A stretch of DNA of 35,779 nucleotides. Origin: Oscillospiraceae bacterium. Its GTDB lineage: Bacteria; Bacillota; Clostridia; Oscillospirales; Oscillospiraceae. Under the pieces are notes generated by a model. That model saw nothing but the letters and a program-made list of their open reading frames with translations, was not told where the DNA came from and did no database searches. The stretch covers positions 1 through 35,779 of the forward strand of contig JALFTG010000083.1 in the NCBI GenBank assembly GCA_022779345.1. Reading direction: 5' to 3'. This document shows, in pieces, positions 16,763 to 24,984 of this stretch (its first letter is position 1; each line of letters starts with the position of its first letter). The position numbers and the translations under genes were made by a program.

Positions 16763-18016
16763 TCAGTTGTCCATCATTTCCGAAGCGGCAAGCAAAATGC
16801 CGAGTTTCCCCGATTCATAGGTCAGGCCGCCCTGGACATAGGCGATGTACGGCTCCCGCATGGGGCCGTCGGCGGACAGTTCGATGGAGGAACCGGAGAT
16901 AAAAGCGCCGGCGGCCATGATCACATCGCAGTCATAGCCGGGCATCTGCCAGGGTTCCGGGACCACAAAGGAGTCCACGGGAGACCCCTCCTGAATGCCC
17001 TTGCAGAATTTGCACAGGTTTTCCGGGGTTTTCAGTTTCACCATCTGCACGATGTCGTCCCGGGGATCCAGGGGAGCTGGATAGGTCTCAAATCCCAGAT
17101 CTGTGAACAGTGCGGCGCAGAATACAGCGGTTTTCAGCGCCTGGGCCACCGTGTGAGGCGCCAGAAACAGTCCCTGGAACAGCAGGCGGTTGTTGCCCAG
17201 AGAGGCGCCGCACTCCCCGCCGATGCCGGGAGTGGTCAGCCGGTTGGCCGCCCGGTCGATCAGTTCCTGCCGTCCGGCCAGATAGCCGCCCATGGGGGCC
17301 ACACCGCCGCCGGGGTTTTTGATCAGGGACCCGGCCACAATGTCCGCACCCACATGGGTGGGCTCCCTGGTCTCGGTGAACTCGCCATAGCAGTTGTCCA
17401 CCACCACAACGGTCTCCGGAGAAGCCGCCTTCACGCGGCGGACGATCTCCCCGATCTCGTCAATGGACAGGGCCTTTCGCTCCTCATAGCCCCGGGAGCG
17501 CTGGATCAGCACGGCGGCGGGGTGCGTCTCCCCCACCCGCCGGGAAATGGCTTCGTAGTCCGGCTCTCCGGCGGCGGTGAGACTGACCTCATCATAGCCG
17601 ATGCCGTAAAATTTCAAACTGCCGTACTCGTCCCCGGCGATGCCGATAACGGTACGCATGGTGTCATAGGGGGCTCCGGTGACGGACAGGAGCGTATCAC
17701 CGGGCTTCAGAGCCGCAAACAATGCTGCGGAAATGGTGTGGGTGCCGTTGACGAAGCCGATCCGCACCAGCGCCGCTTCCGCGCCAAACACCTGGGCATA
17801 CACTTTATCCAGGGTTTCCCGGCCCATATCGTCATAGCCGTATCCGGTGGTTCCGGCAAAACAGCCCTCCGTCACCCGCTGTTCCTGAAATGCTGCCATG
17901 ACCCGCAGGGTGTTCTCCTGAGCCACGGCGTCGATTTCCGCAAAGCGGTCCCGCAGGCCTGCTTCCACACGGCTTGCCCGCGCAAACATGGCGGGGGAAA
18001 TATCTGTAATCTTCAA
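16763..18016 (-). CDS. PLP-dependent methionine gamma-lyase-like protein (aluminium resistance family)
   Basis: 417-residue fold-type I PLP enzyme of the Met_gamma_lyase / aluminium resistance family (PF06838-like, Bacillus YnbB relatives). Landmarks are GTTGYGYDDMGRETLDKVYA, GFVNGTHTISAALFA, the PLP Asp207 (VVVDNCYGEF), and the internal-aldimine Lys233 in GSLIKNPGGGVAPMGGY. The start codon is TTG 18016, overlapping the upstream stop as TTGA, with AAGGAG 8 bases before it. Despite the family name no aluminium role is evident. A C-S lyase acting on sulfur amino acids or peptides is possible, and two peptidases precede it. Confidence 0.88.
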   Translation of the reverse strand: MKITDISPAMFARASRVEAGLRDRFAEIDAVAQENTLRVMAAFQEQRVTEGCFAGTTGYGYDDMGRETLDKVYAQVFGAEAALVRIGFVNGTHTISAALFAALKPGDTLLSVTGAPYDTMRTVIGIAGDEYGSLKFYGIGYDEVSLTAAGEPDYEAISRRVGETHPAAVLIQRSRGYEERKALSIDEIGEIVRRVKAASPETVVVVDNCYGEFTETREPTHVGADIVAGSLIKNPGGGVAPMGGYLAGRQELIDRAANRLTTPGIGGECGASLGNNRLLFQGLFLAPHTVAQALKTAVFCAALFTDLGFETYPAPLDPRDDIVQMVKLKTPENLCKFCKGIQEGSPVDSFVVPEPWQMPGYDCDVIMAAGAFISGSSIELSADGPMREPYIAYVQGGLTYESGKLGILLAASEMMDN

Positions 18017-19062
18017 ATCTCTTTCTCCTTGGCAAATTCTTCCATAAATAGTCCGGCAATGCGGTACACCGCTTCAAAATCCGACAGGGCGCCGATGCTG
18101 GCCGGAGAATGGATATTCCGCAGGGGTGCGGCCACTCCGGCAACAGGGATGCCGCCCAGACTGCGCTGGATGGCGGAGGCGTCCGTGCCCCCGGCGATCA
18201 TCTCTTTGGTCTGCCAGGGAATGGCGTTCTGCTGCGCCAGTTCCACCAGCATGGCGCGCATCCGGCGGTCATACAGGGTGCCCCGGTCCATGAAGGGCAG
18301 GACGGCACCGCTGCCCACTTTGCAGATGGTCTTATGTGCCGGAACGCCGGGCAGGTCTGCCGCCGTGGTGCCCTCCACAATCAGCGCCGCATCTGGGCGG
18401 ACATGCCAGGCCACCGTGGAGGCGCCCCGGGTACCCACCTCTTCCTGAACCGTGAACACGAACCAGGTGTCGCAGGCGGGCTGGTCTTTCAGCAGTTCCA
18501 GCAGAACGGCACAGCCCAGCCGGTCGTCAATGGCCTTGGACTGGAACAGGCCATGGCCGAACACGGCGCTGTCCGGGGCAAATGTGCCCACCGTTCCAAG
18601 GGACACCATAGCTTCCGCCTGTTCCCGGGTATCGGTGCCAATATCGATGCACAGGTCTGTCACGGCAGGGACGGATTTCTGTCCCTCCCCTTTGGACAGA
18701 TGATGGGCCTTGATGCCGATGACGCCGGGGATGGCTTTCTCCCCCAGATACACGCTCTTGCCGATTACCACACGGCGGTCCACGCCGCCCACAAAGTCAA
18801 ATTTCAGATAACCGTCCCCGGTGATACCCGTGACGATCACGCCCACCTCGTCCATATGGGCACAGAGCATGAGGGTTTTTCCGGCGGCCCGGCCTTTCCG
18901 GAACACCATGAGATTGCCCATGGTGTCCGTTTCCATGCGGTCGGCCCACGGGCAGGCCTGGGCCGCGATGAACCGGCGCACGGTATCCTCCCACCCGGAC
19001 ACGCCGGGCAGACGGCACAGGTCCGTCAGTGTTTCCATCAAAGGCGTATGAGCATTCACCAT
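18013..19062 (-). CDS. M42-family metallopeptidase (first paralogue)
   Basis: 349-residue dinuclear-zinc aminopeptidase of family M42 (glutamyl/tetrahedral aminopeptidase type). Metal and catalytic landmarks are His69-x-Asp71 (CAHMDEVGVIVTG), Asp179/Asp180 (KAIDDRLGCAVLLELL), and Glu207-Glu208 in QEEVGTRGAS. A late GGTDASAIQ segment precedes the C-terminal His (NIHSPAS). ATG 19062 is supported by GAGGAGG seven bases upstream. It overlaps the previous gene by 7 bases and the next by 4. With the neighbouring paralogue and the PLP enzyme it suggests cytoplasmic breakdown of peptides and their amino acids. Confidence 0.92.
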   Translation of the reverse strand: MVNAHTPLMETLTDLCRLPGVSGWEDTVRRFIAAQACPWADRMETDTMGNLMVFRKGRAAGKTLMLCAHMDEVGVIVTGITGDGYLKFDFVGGVDRRVVIGKSVYLGEKAIPGVIGIKAHHLSKGEGQKSVPAVTDLCIDIGTDTREQAEAMVSLGTVGTFAPDSAVFGHGLFQSKAIDDRLGCAVLLELLKDQPACDTWFVFTVQEEVGTRGASTVAWHVRPDAALIVEGTTAADLPGVPAHKTICKVGSGAVLPFMDRGTLYDRRMRAMLVELAQQNAIPWQTKEMIAGGTDASAIQRSLGGIPVAGVAAPLRNIHSPASIGALSDFEAVYRIAGLFMEEFAKEKEI

Positions 19063-20093
19063 GCGCGCACCTCCTCAATCCGGCGGACGAACTCCGTGAC
19101 CAGCCGGACCATATACTCCGCGTCCCGGCCGTCGATCACTTCCTGGGGCGTGTGCATATACCGCAAAGGCAGGCTCAGCACGCCCACGGCGATGCCGCCC
19201 CGGCTGATCTGGATGGGCCAGGCATTCGTGCCGCTGCTGCCGGACATGATTTCCAGCTGGTACGGACTCACCGTTTCTTTGGCAAGGCGGATCAGCGTGT
19301 CAGAAATGGCGCGGGTCATGTTGGGGCCGACACCAATGGCAGGGCCGCCACCCAGATCCATGAGCGTCACGCTCCGGGCGTCCGGGGTTTTGGCGTGGGT
19401 CACATCCAGCACCAGCGCCCAGTCCGGGTCGATGCCGTATACGCCGCAGCCTGCCCCACGGGTGCCCAGTTCTTCCTGCACGCTGAACATCACATACAGG
19501 TCCACGGGCAAGGCCGTGTTCTTCAATTCTTCCAGCACCAGCAGCAACATGGCGGCGCAGGCCCGGTCATCCAGAGATTTTCCGGTGATCCGCTCCCCTG
19601 CCAGACGCTCCGGCCGGGTGCAGAAAGCCACAGGTGTCCCCAGTGGGACGGCAGCCTCTGCCTCCGCCTGGGTCATACCCACATCAATGACAAGCGCATC
19701 CATGGGCACAGCTTTGTCCATGTCCTCGGTGCTGAGGGCATGGGGAGGCATGGTGTCGATGACACCCGGCAGGGGGCCGTCCTGCGTCAGCACCGTCACA
19801 GTTGTGGCAGGCAGGACCCGGGCATCGATGCCGCCGAGATTTCCGAACCGGAGAAACCCGTTCTCAATGCCGGTGACAATCAGACCCACCTCGTCCATGT
19901 GGGCGTCCAGCAGGAGCTTTTTGGCGTCCGGCTGGACGCTGCGCTTCACGCCGATGAGATTTCCCATGGTGTCTGTCCAGGTCTCATCGCACAGCGGTGT
20001 CAGTTTCTGCCAGAGCAGATCCCGCACCCGGTCTTCAAACCCGGCGGGACCGTATTCCGGGGACAGTTCTTCGATCAGGCTGAAAAAGTCCAT
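19056..20093 (-). CDS. M42-family metallopeptidase (second paralogue)
   Basis: 345-residue M42 aminopeptidase, paralogous to the following gene. His65-x-Asp67 (DAHMDEVGLIVTG), the bridging Asp in KSLDDRACAAMLLLVLEEL, and the QEELGTRGAG Glu pair are intact, as is the late SGSSGTNAWPIQ motif and YMHTPQE His. ATG 20093 lies one base after the murD stop (20095-20097), so initiation depends on coupling; only a weak GGAATGA precedes it. A longer open frame extends into murD but has no initiation support. Sequence divergence from the downstream copy suggests different substrate preference or a mixed oligomer. Confidence 0.92.
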   Translation of the reverse strand: MDFFSLIEELSPEYGPAGFEDRVRDLLWQKLTPLCDETWTDTMGNLIGVKRSVQPDAKKLLLDAHMDEVGLIVTGIENGFLRFGNLGGIDARVLPATTVTVLTQDGPLPGVIDTMPPHALSTEDMDKAVPMDALVIDVGMTQAEAEAAVPLGTPVAFCTRPERLAGERITGKSLDDRACAAMLLLVLEELKNTALPVDLYVMFSVQEELGTRGAGCGVYGIDPDWALVLDVTHAKTPDARSVTLMDLGGGPAIGVGPNMTRAISDTLIRLAKETVSPYQLEIMSGSSGTNAWPIQISRGGIAVGVLSLPLRYMHTPQEVIDGRDAEYMVRLVTEFVRRIEEVRAW

Positions 20094-20094
20094 A

Positions 20095-21483
20095 TCATTC
20101 CAGCTCCAGTACGATTTTCCGGAACAGGTCGCCCCGTTCCGCAAAGTTTTTGAAAAAATCAAAAGAAGAGCAGGCCGGAGACAGGAGCACCGTGTCCCCG
20201 GGCTGGGCAAACCGACTGGCTGCCAGCACATTCTCTGTCCAGTCCCCGTTGATGAACATGGGGAACTCCGGCGTGTAATACCGGGAACCCTTCACAGCGG
20301 CGGCAATCTTGTCTGCCGTTTCACCGCAGATGAACAGGGCCTTGCACCGCTGGCAGATCTCATCTCCCAGCTCGTCAAAAGGCACATGCTTGTCGTGCCC
20401 GCCCACGATCAGCACCAGATGGTCATCGGGCTTGAAGGACCGCAGGCCGGCGATGGCCCGGGTGGGGCTGGAGGCAATGGAATCGTTGATGTATCTGACA
20501 CCCCGCAGTTCCCGGATCAGCTCCAGACGGTGCCTCACACCGCTGAATGTCCGTGCAACCTGCCGGAAGGTATCGTCTGTGATCATTCCGGCAGTGGCGC
20601 AGTAGGCCGCCATATAGTTCTCCACATTGTGCATACCGGGGATCTTGATCTCATCAATGTCAATGACCTTTTTCGTCTCCCCGCCGTCGGAAAACCAGAT
20701 GGCGCCGTCGGCATAATAGGCGCCCCGGGCCACCCGGCCCTGCCGGGAGAAGCGGTAAACCTGAGAGGGTGCCTCATTGCCGAACGCATCGGTGATGGTG
20801 TTGTCCGCGTTCACCACCAGACGGTCGTTTTCGTCCTGATAACGGTAAACACTCTTTTTCGCGTTCTGATAATCCTCATAATCCGGGTGCACATCCAGAT
20901 GGTTAGGAGAGACATTCGTAATGACTGAAACATTCGGCTTGCAGGTCATGCTGTGGAGCTGGAACGAGGAAAGCTCCAGCACACAGATATCATCCGTCGT
21001 CATCTTCGGGATATCGCACAGCAGCGGGTGGCCGATGTTGCCTCCCAGATGTACCGTTTTCCCGGACGCCCGGAGCAGCTCGGCGATCACGGTGCTGGTG
21101 GTCGTCTTGCCGTCCGACCCGGTGATGGCGATGGTTTTGCAGGGACAAAGTCTGAAAAAGACCTCCATCTCACTGGTAATCTCCACGCCTTTGGCCGCCG
21201 CGGCCTGCAGATGCTCGTTCAGAGGCAGCAGTCCGGGGGTGCGGAACACCAGATCGAACCGGTCCAGTCCTTCCAGATAGTCCTCCCCCAGATGGAGCTT
21301 TGCCCCCTGGCCGGTCAGCTGATCTGCCAGAGTGCCCATGGCCTCGGCAGTGCGCTTGTCACAGACGGTCACATCGTCGCCGTTGTTGCACAAAAGTTCA
21401 ATGAGCGGCAGATTGCTGACGCCGGCACCGATGACGGCAATTTTCCGGCCCCGCAGTCCGTCGATATATTCCTGAAATTCCAT
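20095..21483 (-). CDS. murD: UDP-N-acetylmuramoyl-L-alanine--D-glutamate ligase
   Basis: 462-residue Mur ligase adding D-Glu to UDP-MurNAc-L-Ala in peptidoglycan precursor synthesis. N-terminal Rossmann-like domain with VIGAGVSNLPLIELL. The ATP P-loop is TGSDGKTTT (residues 121-129). The central domain includes ITNVSPNHLDVHPDYEDY, and the C-terminal region has NDSIASSPTRAIAGL and SPACSSFDFFKNFAERGDLF, the characteristic MurD ending. AGGTGA precedes the ATG. First gene of a seven-gene unit; other dcw-cluster genes are absent, so murD is detached from mraY/ftsW here. Confidence 0.96.
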   Translation of the reverse strand: MEFQEYIDGLRGRKIAVIGAGVSNLPLIELLCNNGDDVTVCDKRTAEAMGTLADQLTGQGAKLHLGEDYLEGLDRFDLVFRTPGLLPLNEHLQAAAAKGVEITSEMEVFFRLCPCKTIAITGSDGKTTTSTVIAELLRASGKTVHLGGNIGHPLLCDIPKMTTDDICVLELSSFQLHSMTCKPNVSVITNVSPNHLDVHPDYEDYQNAKKSVYRYQDENDRLVVNADNTITDAFGNEAPSQVYRFSRQGRVARGAYYADGAIWFSDGGETKKVIDIDEIKIPGMHNVENYMAAYCATAGMITDDTFRQVARTFSGVRHRLELIRELRGVRYINDSIASSPTRAIAGLRSFKPDDHLVLIVGGHDKHVPFDELGDEICQRCKALFICGETADKIAAAVKGSRYYTPEFPMFINGDWTENVLAASRFAQPGDTVLLSPACSSFDFFKNFAERGDLFRKIVLELE

Positions 21484-21510
21484 GAATTGGTCACCTCACA
21501 CAATTATGTC

Positions 21511-21539
21511 ATTATATCCCGATTTTTCAGAAAATACAA
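21511..21539 (-). promoter_or_regulatory. Consensus promoter of the murD operon
   Basis: Minus strand TTGTAT (21539-21534), 17-base spacer, TATAAT (21516-21511), about 28 bases before the murD ATG. Confidence 0.85.
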
Positions 21540-21546
21540 CATTTAC

Positions 21547-21575
21547 TTGACCAGGCGGTATAAATTGTGTAAAAT
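21547..21575 (+). promoter_or_regulatory. rnpB promoter
   Basis: TTGACC (21547-21552), 17-base spacer, TAAAAT (21570-21575), placing the start at about 21582, exactly at the predicted 5' end of RNase P RNA. Its -35 lies 7 bases from the murD promoter -35 on the other strand. Confidence 0.85.
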
Positions 21576-21581
21576 ACTTTG

Positions 21582-21936
21582 GCAAGCGCGCTGAATGGTC
21601 GCGGGCATAAGGCGAAAGCCTGTGCGTGAGGAAAGTCCGGGCTCCACAGGGCAAGGATAACGGGTAACACCCGCCAGGGGCGACCCTCGGACAAGTGCAA
21701 CAGAGATATACCGCCGGACTGCTTCCGGGCAGTCCGGTAAGGGTGGAAAGGCGAGGTAAGAGCTCACCCAGCGCATGGAGACATGTGGCTGCTGTAAACT
21801 CTATCCGGAGCAACACCGTGGGAGAACGCAAGGCCGGCCCGGCCGTTCTCAGGAGGTGGCTTGAGCGTACCGGCAACGGTGCGCCTAGATAGATGACCAT
21901 TCTAGACAGAACTCGGCTTACAGGCGCACTTGCACC
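21582..21936 (+). ncRNA. rnpB: RNase P RNA (type A)
   Basis: Catalytic RNA that matures tRNA 5' ends. The universal P4 strands are present: GAGGAAAGTCCGGGCTCC from 21628, and ACAGAACTCGGCTTACAG from 21906. The conserved GGTAAGAGCTCACC (P11/J region, about 21755-21768) and CTGTAAACTC are also present. P1 pairs GCAAGCGCGC (21582-21591) with GCGCACTTGC (21924-21933), one mismatch. The helix layout after J11/12 and the length near 352 bases fit the ancestral A type rather than the Bacillus B type, which is usual in Clostridia. Flanked by its own promoter and terminator. Confidence 0.95.
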
Positions 21937-21938
21937 AG

Positions 21939-21973
21939 AAAAAAGACGGCATCATCTGATGCCGTCTTTTTTT
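21939..21973. terminator. Terminator shared by rnpB and the riboflavin operon
   Basis: 15-bp stem A6-GACGGCATC (21939-21953) / GATGCCGTC-T6 (21958-21972), loop ATCT. U tracts form in both directions. The HAD gene stop (minus) begins at 21975. Confidence 0.93.
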
Positions 21974-22626
21974 CATGCAAACTGCCCGACTGCTGCGGGG
22001 ATATTCCGCACGGAGTCCACAATGACATCCGCACCGGCCAGTTCCGCCCGGGTGCCGTAGCCATAGGCACAGCCGATGGAATGCAGGCCGTGGACCTGTG
22101 CGGTCTTTAAATCGGAGGCACGGTCGCCGATGACGCAGAAAGGGCCGGGATAGCGGCCTGCGATCTCCGGGAAAATCTCCTCTTTCGGCCGGTCACCATA
22201 GGCCTGACAACAGAAGAATTCCGTGAACCACCGGTCCAGACCGAAGCGGCGGATGGCAGCATCCCGGTAAGCCTCCATGCAGTTGGACAGGATCACCATG
22301 GTATAGCCCTGATCCTTCAGCGCCGTCAGCGTCTCCTCTGCCCCGTCATAGAGATGAGCGGACGGGCCGGACAGGAGACCATTCAGCACACTGCCCAGAT
22401 ACCGGGCATAGAAATCCGTCTGTTCCGGGGAAAGATCCGGCATGAACTGGGCCCACATATCCGGGGTGTTCACGCCCAGCCACCCCTCGATCTCGCTGTC
22501 CGTATACTCCCGGACGGTGTAGCCGTCCGCCAGAAGTTTTTCCCGGGTTGCCCGGAAGGCGGCCACATAGATCCGTCCGGTTTCGTGGAGGGTGCCATCA
22601 AAATCAAAAATCAATGTCCGGATCAT
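21973..22626 (-). CDS. HAD-family phosphatase, candidate riboflavin-pathway phosphatase
   Basis: 217-residue haloacid-dehalogenase hydrolase. Motif I is DFDGTL (residues 8-13), with nucleophile Asp8 and acid Asp10. Motif II is VILSNC, motif III the Lys in GDRPKEEIF, and motif [14 protein letters not shown]. An alpha-helical cap lies between motifs I and II (subclass I, phosphoglycolate-phosphatase-like). It overlaps ribH by four bases (ATGA) and ends the FMN-riboswitch-controlled operon. A HAD enzyme must remove phosphate from 5-amino-6-(5-phosphoribitylamino)uracil before lumazine synthesis, so this context suggests that role. That is inference; a general sugar-phosphate or phosphoglycolate phosphatase is the alternative. 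Confidence 0.88.
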   Translation of the reverse strand: MIRTLIFDFDGTLHETGRIYVAAFRATREKLLADGYTVREYTDSEIEGWLGVNTPDMWAQFMPDLSPEQTDFYARYLGSVLNGLLSGPSAHLYDGAEETLTALKDQGYTMVILSNCMEAYRDAAIRRFGLDRWFTEFFCCQAYGDRPKEEIFPEIAGRYPGPFCVIGDRASDLKTAQVHGLHSIGCAYGYGTRAELAGADVIVDSVRNIPAAVGQFA

Positions 22627-23093
22627 ACCAGCTGTTTTCTCAGATTCACCATTTCAATGGCGGACAGGGCACAGTCATAGCCTTTGTTTCCTGCCTTGGA
22701 TCCGGCTCGCTCAATGGCCTGCTCGATATTCTCCGTGGTGATCACGCCGAACAGGACCGGCACGCCGGTCTGCAGGCTGACCTGGGCCACACCCTTGGCT
22801 ACCTCGCTGCACACCAGCTCATAGTGGCTGGTGGAACCCCGGATCACGGCGCCCACGCAGATGACTGCGTCATATTTTCCACTCTCTGCCATCTGCTTGG
22901 CCACGATGGGGATTTCAAAGGCCCCGGGAACCCAGGCGGCGGTAATGTCCTCTTCGGCCACACCGTGGCGGACCAGTCCGTCCACCGCGCCGTCCAGCAG
23001 CTTCTGCACGATGAAGCTGTTGAAACGGGATGCCACGATGCCCACTTTCATGCCCTGGGCTACGACTTTTCCTTCCAGAATGTTGATGCTCAT
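22623..23093 (-). CDS. ribH: 6,7-dimethyl-8-ribityllumazine synthase
   Basis: 156-residue lumazine synthase condensing 5-amino-6-ribitylaminouracil with 3,4-dihydroxy-2-butanone 4-phosphate. Family motifs are [21 protein letters not shown], the [13 protein letters not shown] substrate loop, and [21 protein letters not shown] with the catalytic His. [33 protein letters not shown] closes the protein. ATG 23093 follows GGAGG; a longer upstream frame has no initiation site. It would form an icosahedral or pentameric shell enzyme. Fourth gene of the rib operon, coupled to the HAD gene. Confidence 0.97.
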   Translation of the reverse strand: MSINILEGKVVAQGMKVGIVASRFNSFIVQKLLDGAVDGLVRHGVAEEDITAAWVPGAFEIPIVAKQMAESGKYDAVICVGAVIRGSTSHYELVCSEVAKGVAQVSLQTGVPVLFGVITTENIEQAIERAGSKAGNKGYDCALSAIEMVNLRKQLV

Positions 23094-23113
23094 GTTGCTT
23101 TCCTCCTGCGATC

Positions 23114-24316
23114 TCAATATTTATACGCGAACATATGTCCCATTTTTTCCTGTTTGGTTTTCAGATAGAAGCGGTCAAATTTCTGGGGCGCGATCTCGAT
23201 GGGGACGCGCTCGATAATTTCCAGACCGAAGCCGGACAGACCGTAAATTTTATCCGGGTTGTTGGTGAGCAGGCGCAGCTCTTTCACGCCGAGGTCCCGC
23301 AGAATCTGGGCGCCGATCCAGTATTCCCGGAGATCGGCGGCAAACCCCAGTTTCAGATTGGCCTCCACCGTGTCGTAGCCCTGTTCCTGGAGCTCATAGG
23401 CCTTCAGCTTGTTGATCAGGCCGATGCCCCGGCCCTCCTGGCGCATATACAGCACGATGCCCCGGCCCTCCGCCTCGATCATCTTCATGGCGGTCTCCAG
23501 CTGCTGGCCACAGTCGCACCGTTGGGAGCCAAGGATATCGCCGGTGAGACACTCGGAGTGGACCCGGCAGAGCACACCCTTGCCGTCCCCGATCTCGCCC
23601 TTCACCACGGCCACATGGCTCTGCCCGGTAAGATCATCGGTGTAGCCATAGATTTTGAACTGGCCGTATTTGGTGGGCAGATTTGCCACGGCCTCCCGGA
23701 CCACATGCTTATCATGGAGGCGGCAGTAGTCCTGCAGGGCCTTGATGGTGACCACTTTCATGCCCCATTTCTCAGCGTTTTCCAGCAGTTCCGTGGTTCG
23801 CATCATGGTGCCGTCCTCCCGCATGATCTCGCAGCACAGACCGCACTGCTCCAGACCAGCCAGACGGCACAGGTCCACGGTGGCCTCCGTATGGCCGTTG
23901 CGTACCAGCACACCGCCCTTCCGGGCCGTCAGGGGGAACACATGGCCGGGCCGGCGGAAGTCCTCGGGCCGGGAGGACGGGTCCACGATCTTCCGGCAGG
24001 TATAGCCCCGTTCCTCGGCGGAGATGCCGGTGGTGGTGTCCACATGGTCCACGGAAACCGTAAAGGCGGTGCAGTGGTTGTCCGTATTCACCTTCACCAT
24101 CTGCTCAAAACCCAGCCGGTCCGCAATTTCCGCGGACATGGGCGTGCAGATCAGGCCCTTGGCGTGGGTGGCCATGAAGTTCACATTTTCCGTGGTGGCG
24201 AACTGGGCGGCACAGATCATATCACCCTCATTCTCACGGTCCGGGTCATCGATACACAGAATGATATGCCCCGCCCGCAGCTCTTCCAGGATTTCTTCAA
24301 CAGTTGCAAATTCCAT
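23114..24316 (-). CDS. ribBA: Bifunctional DHBP synthase / GTP cyclohydrolase II
   Basis: 400-residue fusion. Residues 1-200 form 3,4-dihydroxy-2-butanone 4-phosphate synthase ([10 protein letters not shown] at 23-32, [21 protein letters not shown]). Residues about 205-400 form GTP cyclohydrolase II, with zinc ligands Cys256, Cys267 and Cys269 ([17 protein letters not shown]) and the [19 protein letters not shown] motif. Both active sites look intact, so it feeds both branches of riboflavin synthesis, from ribulose 5-phosphate and GTP. AAGGAG precedes the ATG. Third gene of the operon. Confidence 0.97.
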   Translation of the reverse strand: MEFATVEEILEELRAGHIILCIDDPDRENEGDMICAAQFATTENVNFMATHAKGLICTPMSAEIADRLGFEQMVKVNTDNHCTAFTVSVDHVDTTTGISAEERGYTCRKIVDPSSRPEDFRRPGHVFPLTARKGGVLVRNGHTEATVDLCRLAGLEQCGLCCEIMREDGTMMRTTELLENAEKWGMKVVTIKALQDYCRLHDKHVVREAVANLPTKYGQFKIYGYTDDLTGQSHVAVVKGEIGDGKGVLCRVHSECLTGDILGSQRCDCGQQLETAMKMIEAEGRGIVLYMRQEGRGIGLINKLKAYELQEQGYDTVEANLKLGFAADLREYWIGAQILRDLGVKELRLLTNNPDKIYGLSGFGLEIIERVPIEIAPQKFDRFYLKTKQEKMGHMFAYKY

Positions 24317-24333
24317 AGGTCGCTCCTTTCCGG

Positions 24334-24984
24334 TCAGAAACCGTATTGCAGTAAAAATTCTTCCGTAATGCCGCCGGATTTCGGCGCTGTTGCCTGATAA
24401 GGCTCCAGCAGGCGGCGGACATATTTGCCGATCACATCATTTTCCAGATTCACCTGGTCCCCCGGCCGCTTGCCCAGCAGAATCGTCTGGGCTCCTGTGT
24501 GGGGGATGATGGACACGGCGAAAGTATCCCCTGTCATATCCGCCACCGTCAGGCTCACACCGTCAATGGCGATGGAACCTTTCATGACGATCAGGTCCAA
24601 AATGTCTTTCGGGGCGGCGATGGTGAGCCACACGGCGTTTTCCTCCCGGCGCTGGGACCGGATGGTGCCCACCCCGTCGATATGGCCGGAGACGATATGC
24701 CCGCCGAAGCGGCCGTCTGCCGCCATGGCCCGTTCCAGATTCACCCGGCTTCCGGCACCCAGCCGGCCCAGATTCGTCCGGCGCAGGGTCTCCGGTATCA
24801 CATCCGCCGTAAACCCGTCGCCCAGCAGGCCTGTCACTGTCAGGCACACGCCGTTGACGGCGATAGAGTCGCCCAGCTTCGTACCCTCCAGCACGGTTTT
24901 TGCCCGGATGGCAATTTCTCCGGCCGTGCTGCCGGACAACACCCGGCGCACCTCGCCAACTTCTTCAATGATTCCTGTAAACAT
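24334..24984 (-). CDS. ribE: Riboflavin synthase (alpha subunit)
   Basis: 216-residue trimeric riboflavin synthase that dismutates two lumazines to riboflavin. It consists of two lumazine-binding repeats: [25 protein letters not shown] and [13 protein letters not shown] in the first half; [16 protein letters not shown] and [15 protein letters not shown] in the second. ATG 24984 overlaps the ribD stop by one base (TGATG), with GAGGTG upstream. The catalytic N-terminal MFTGI is intact. Called ribB in Bacillus nomenclature. Confidence 0.96.
   Translation of the reverse strand: MFTGIIEEVGEVRRVLSGSTAGEIAIRAKTVLEGTKLGDSIAVNGVCLTVTGLLGDGFTADVIPETLRRTNLGRLGAGSRVNLERAMAADGRFGGHIVSGHIDGVGTIRSQRREENAVWLTIAAPKDILDLIVMKGSIAIDGVSLTVADMTGDTFAVSIIPHTGAQTILLGKRPGDQVNLENDVIGKYVRRLLEPYQATAPKSGGITEEFLLQYGF

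Noticed and set aside
21496..21900. Small open frames on both strands over the RNase P RNA gene
   Set aside because: The segment is explained by rnpB with conserved P4 strands, promoter and terminator; the translations show no family.
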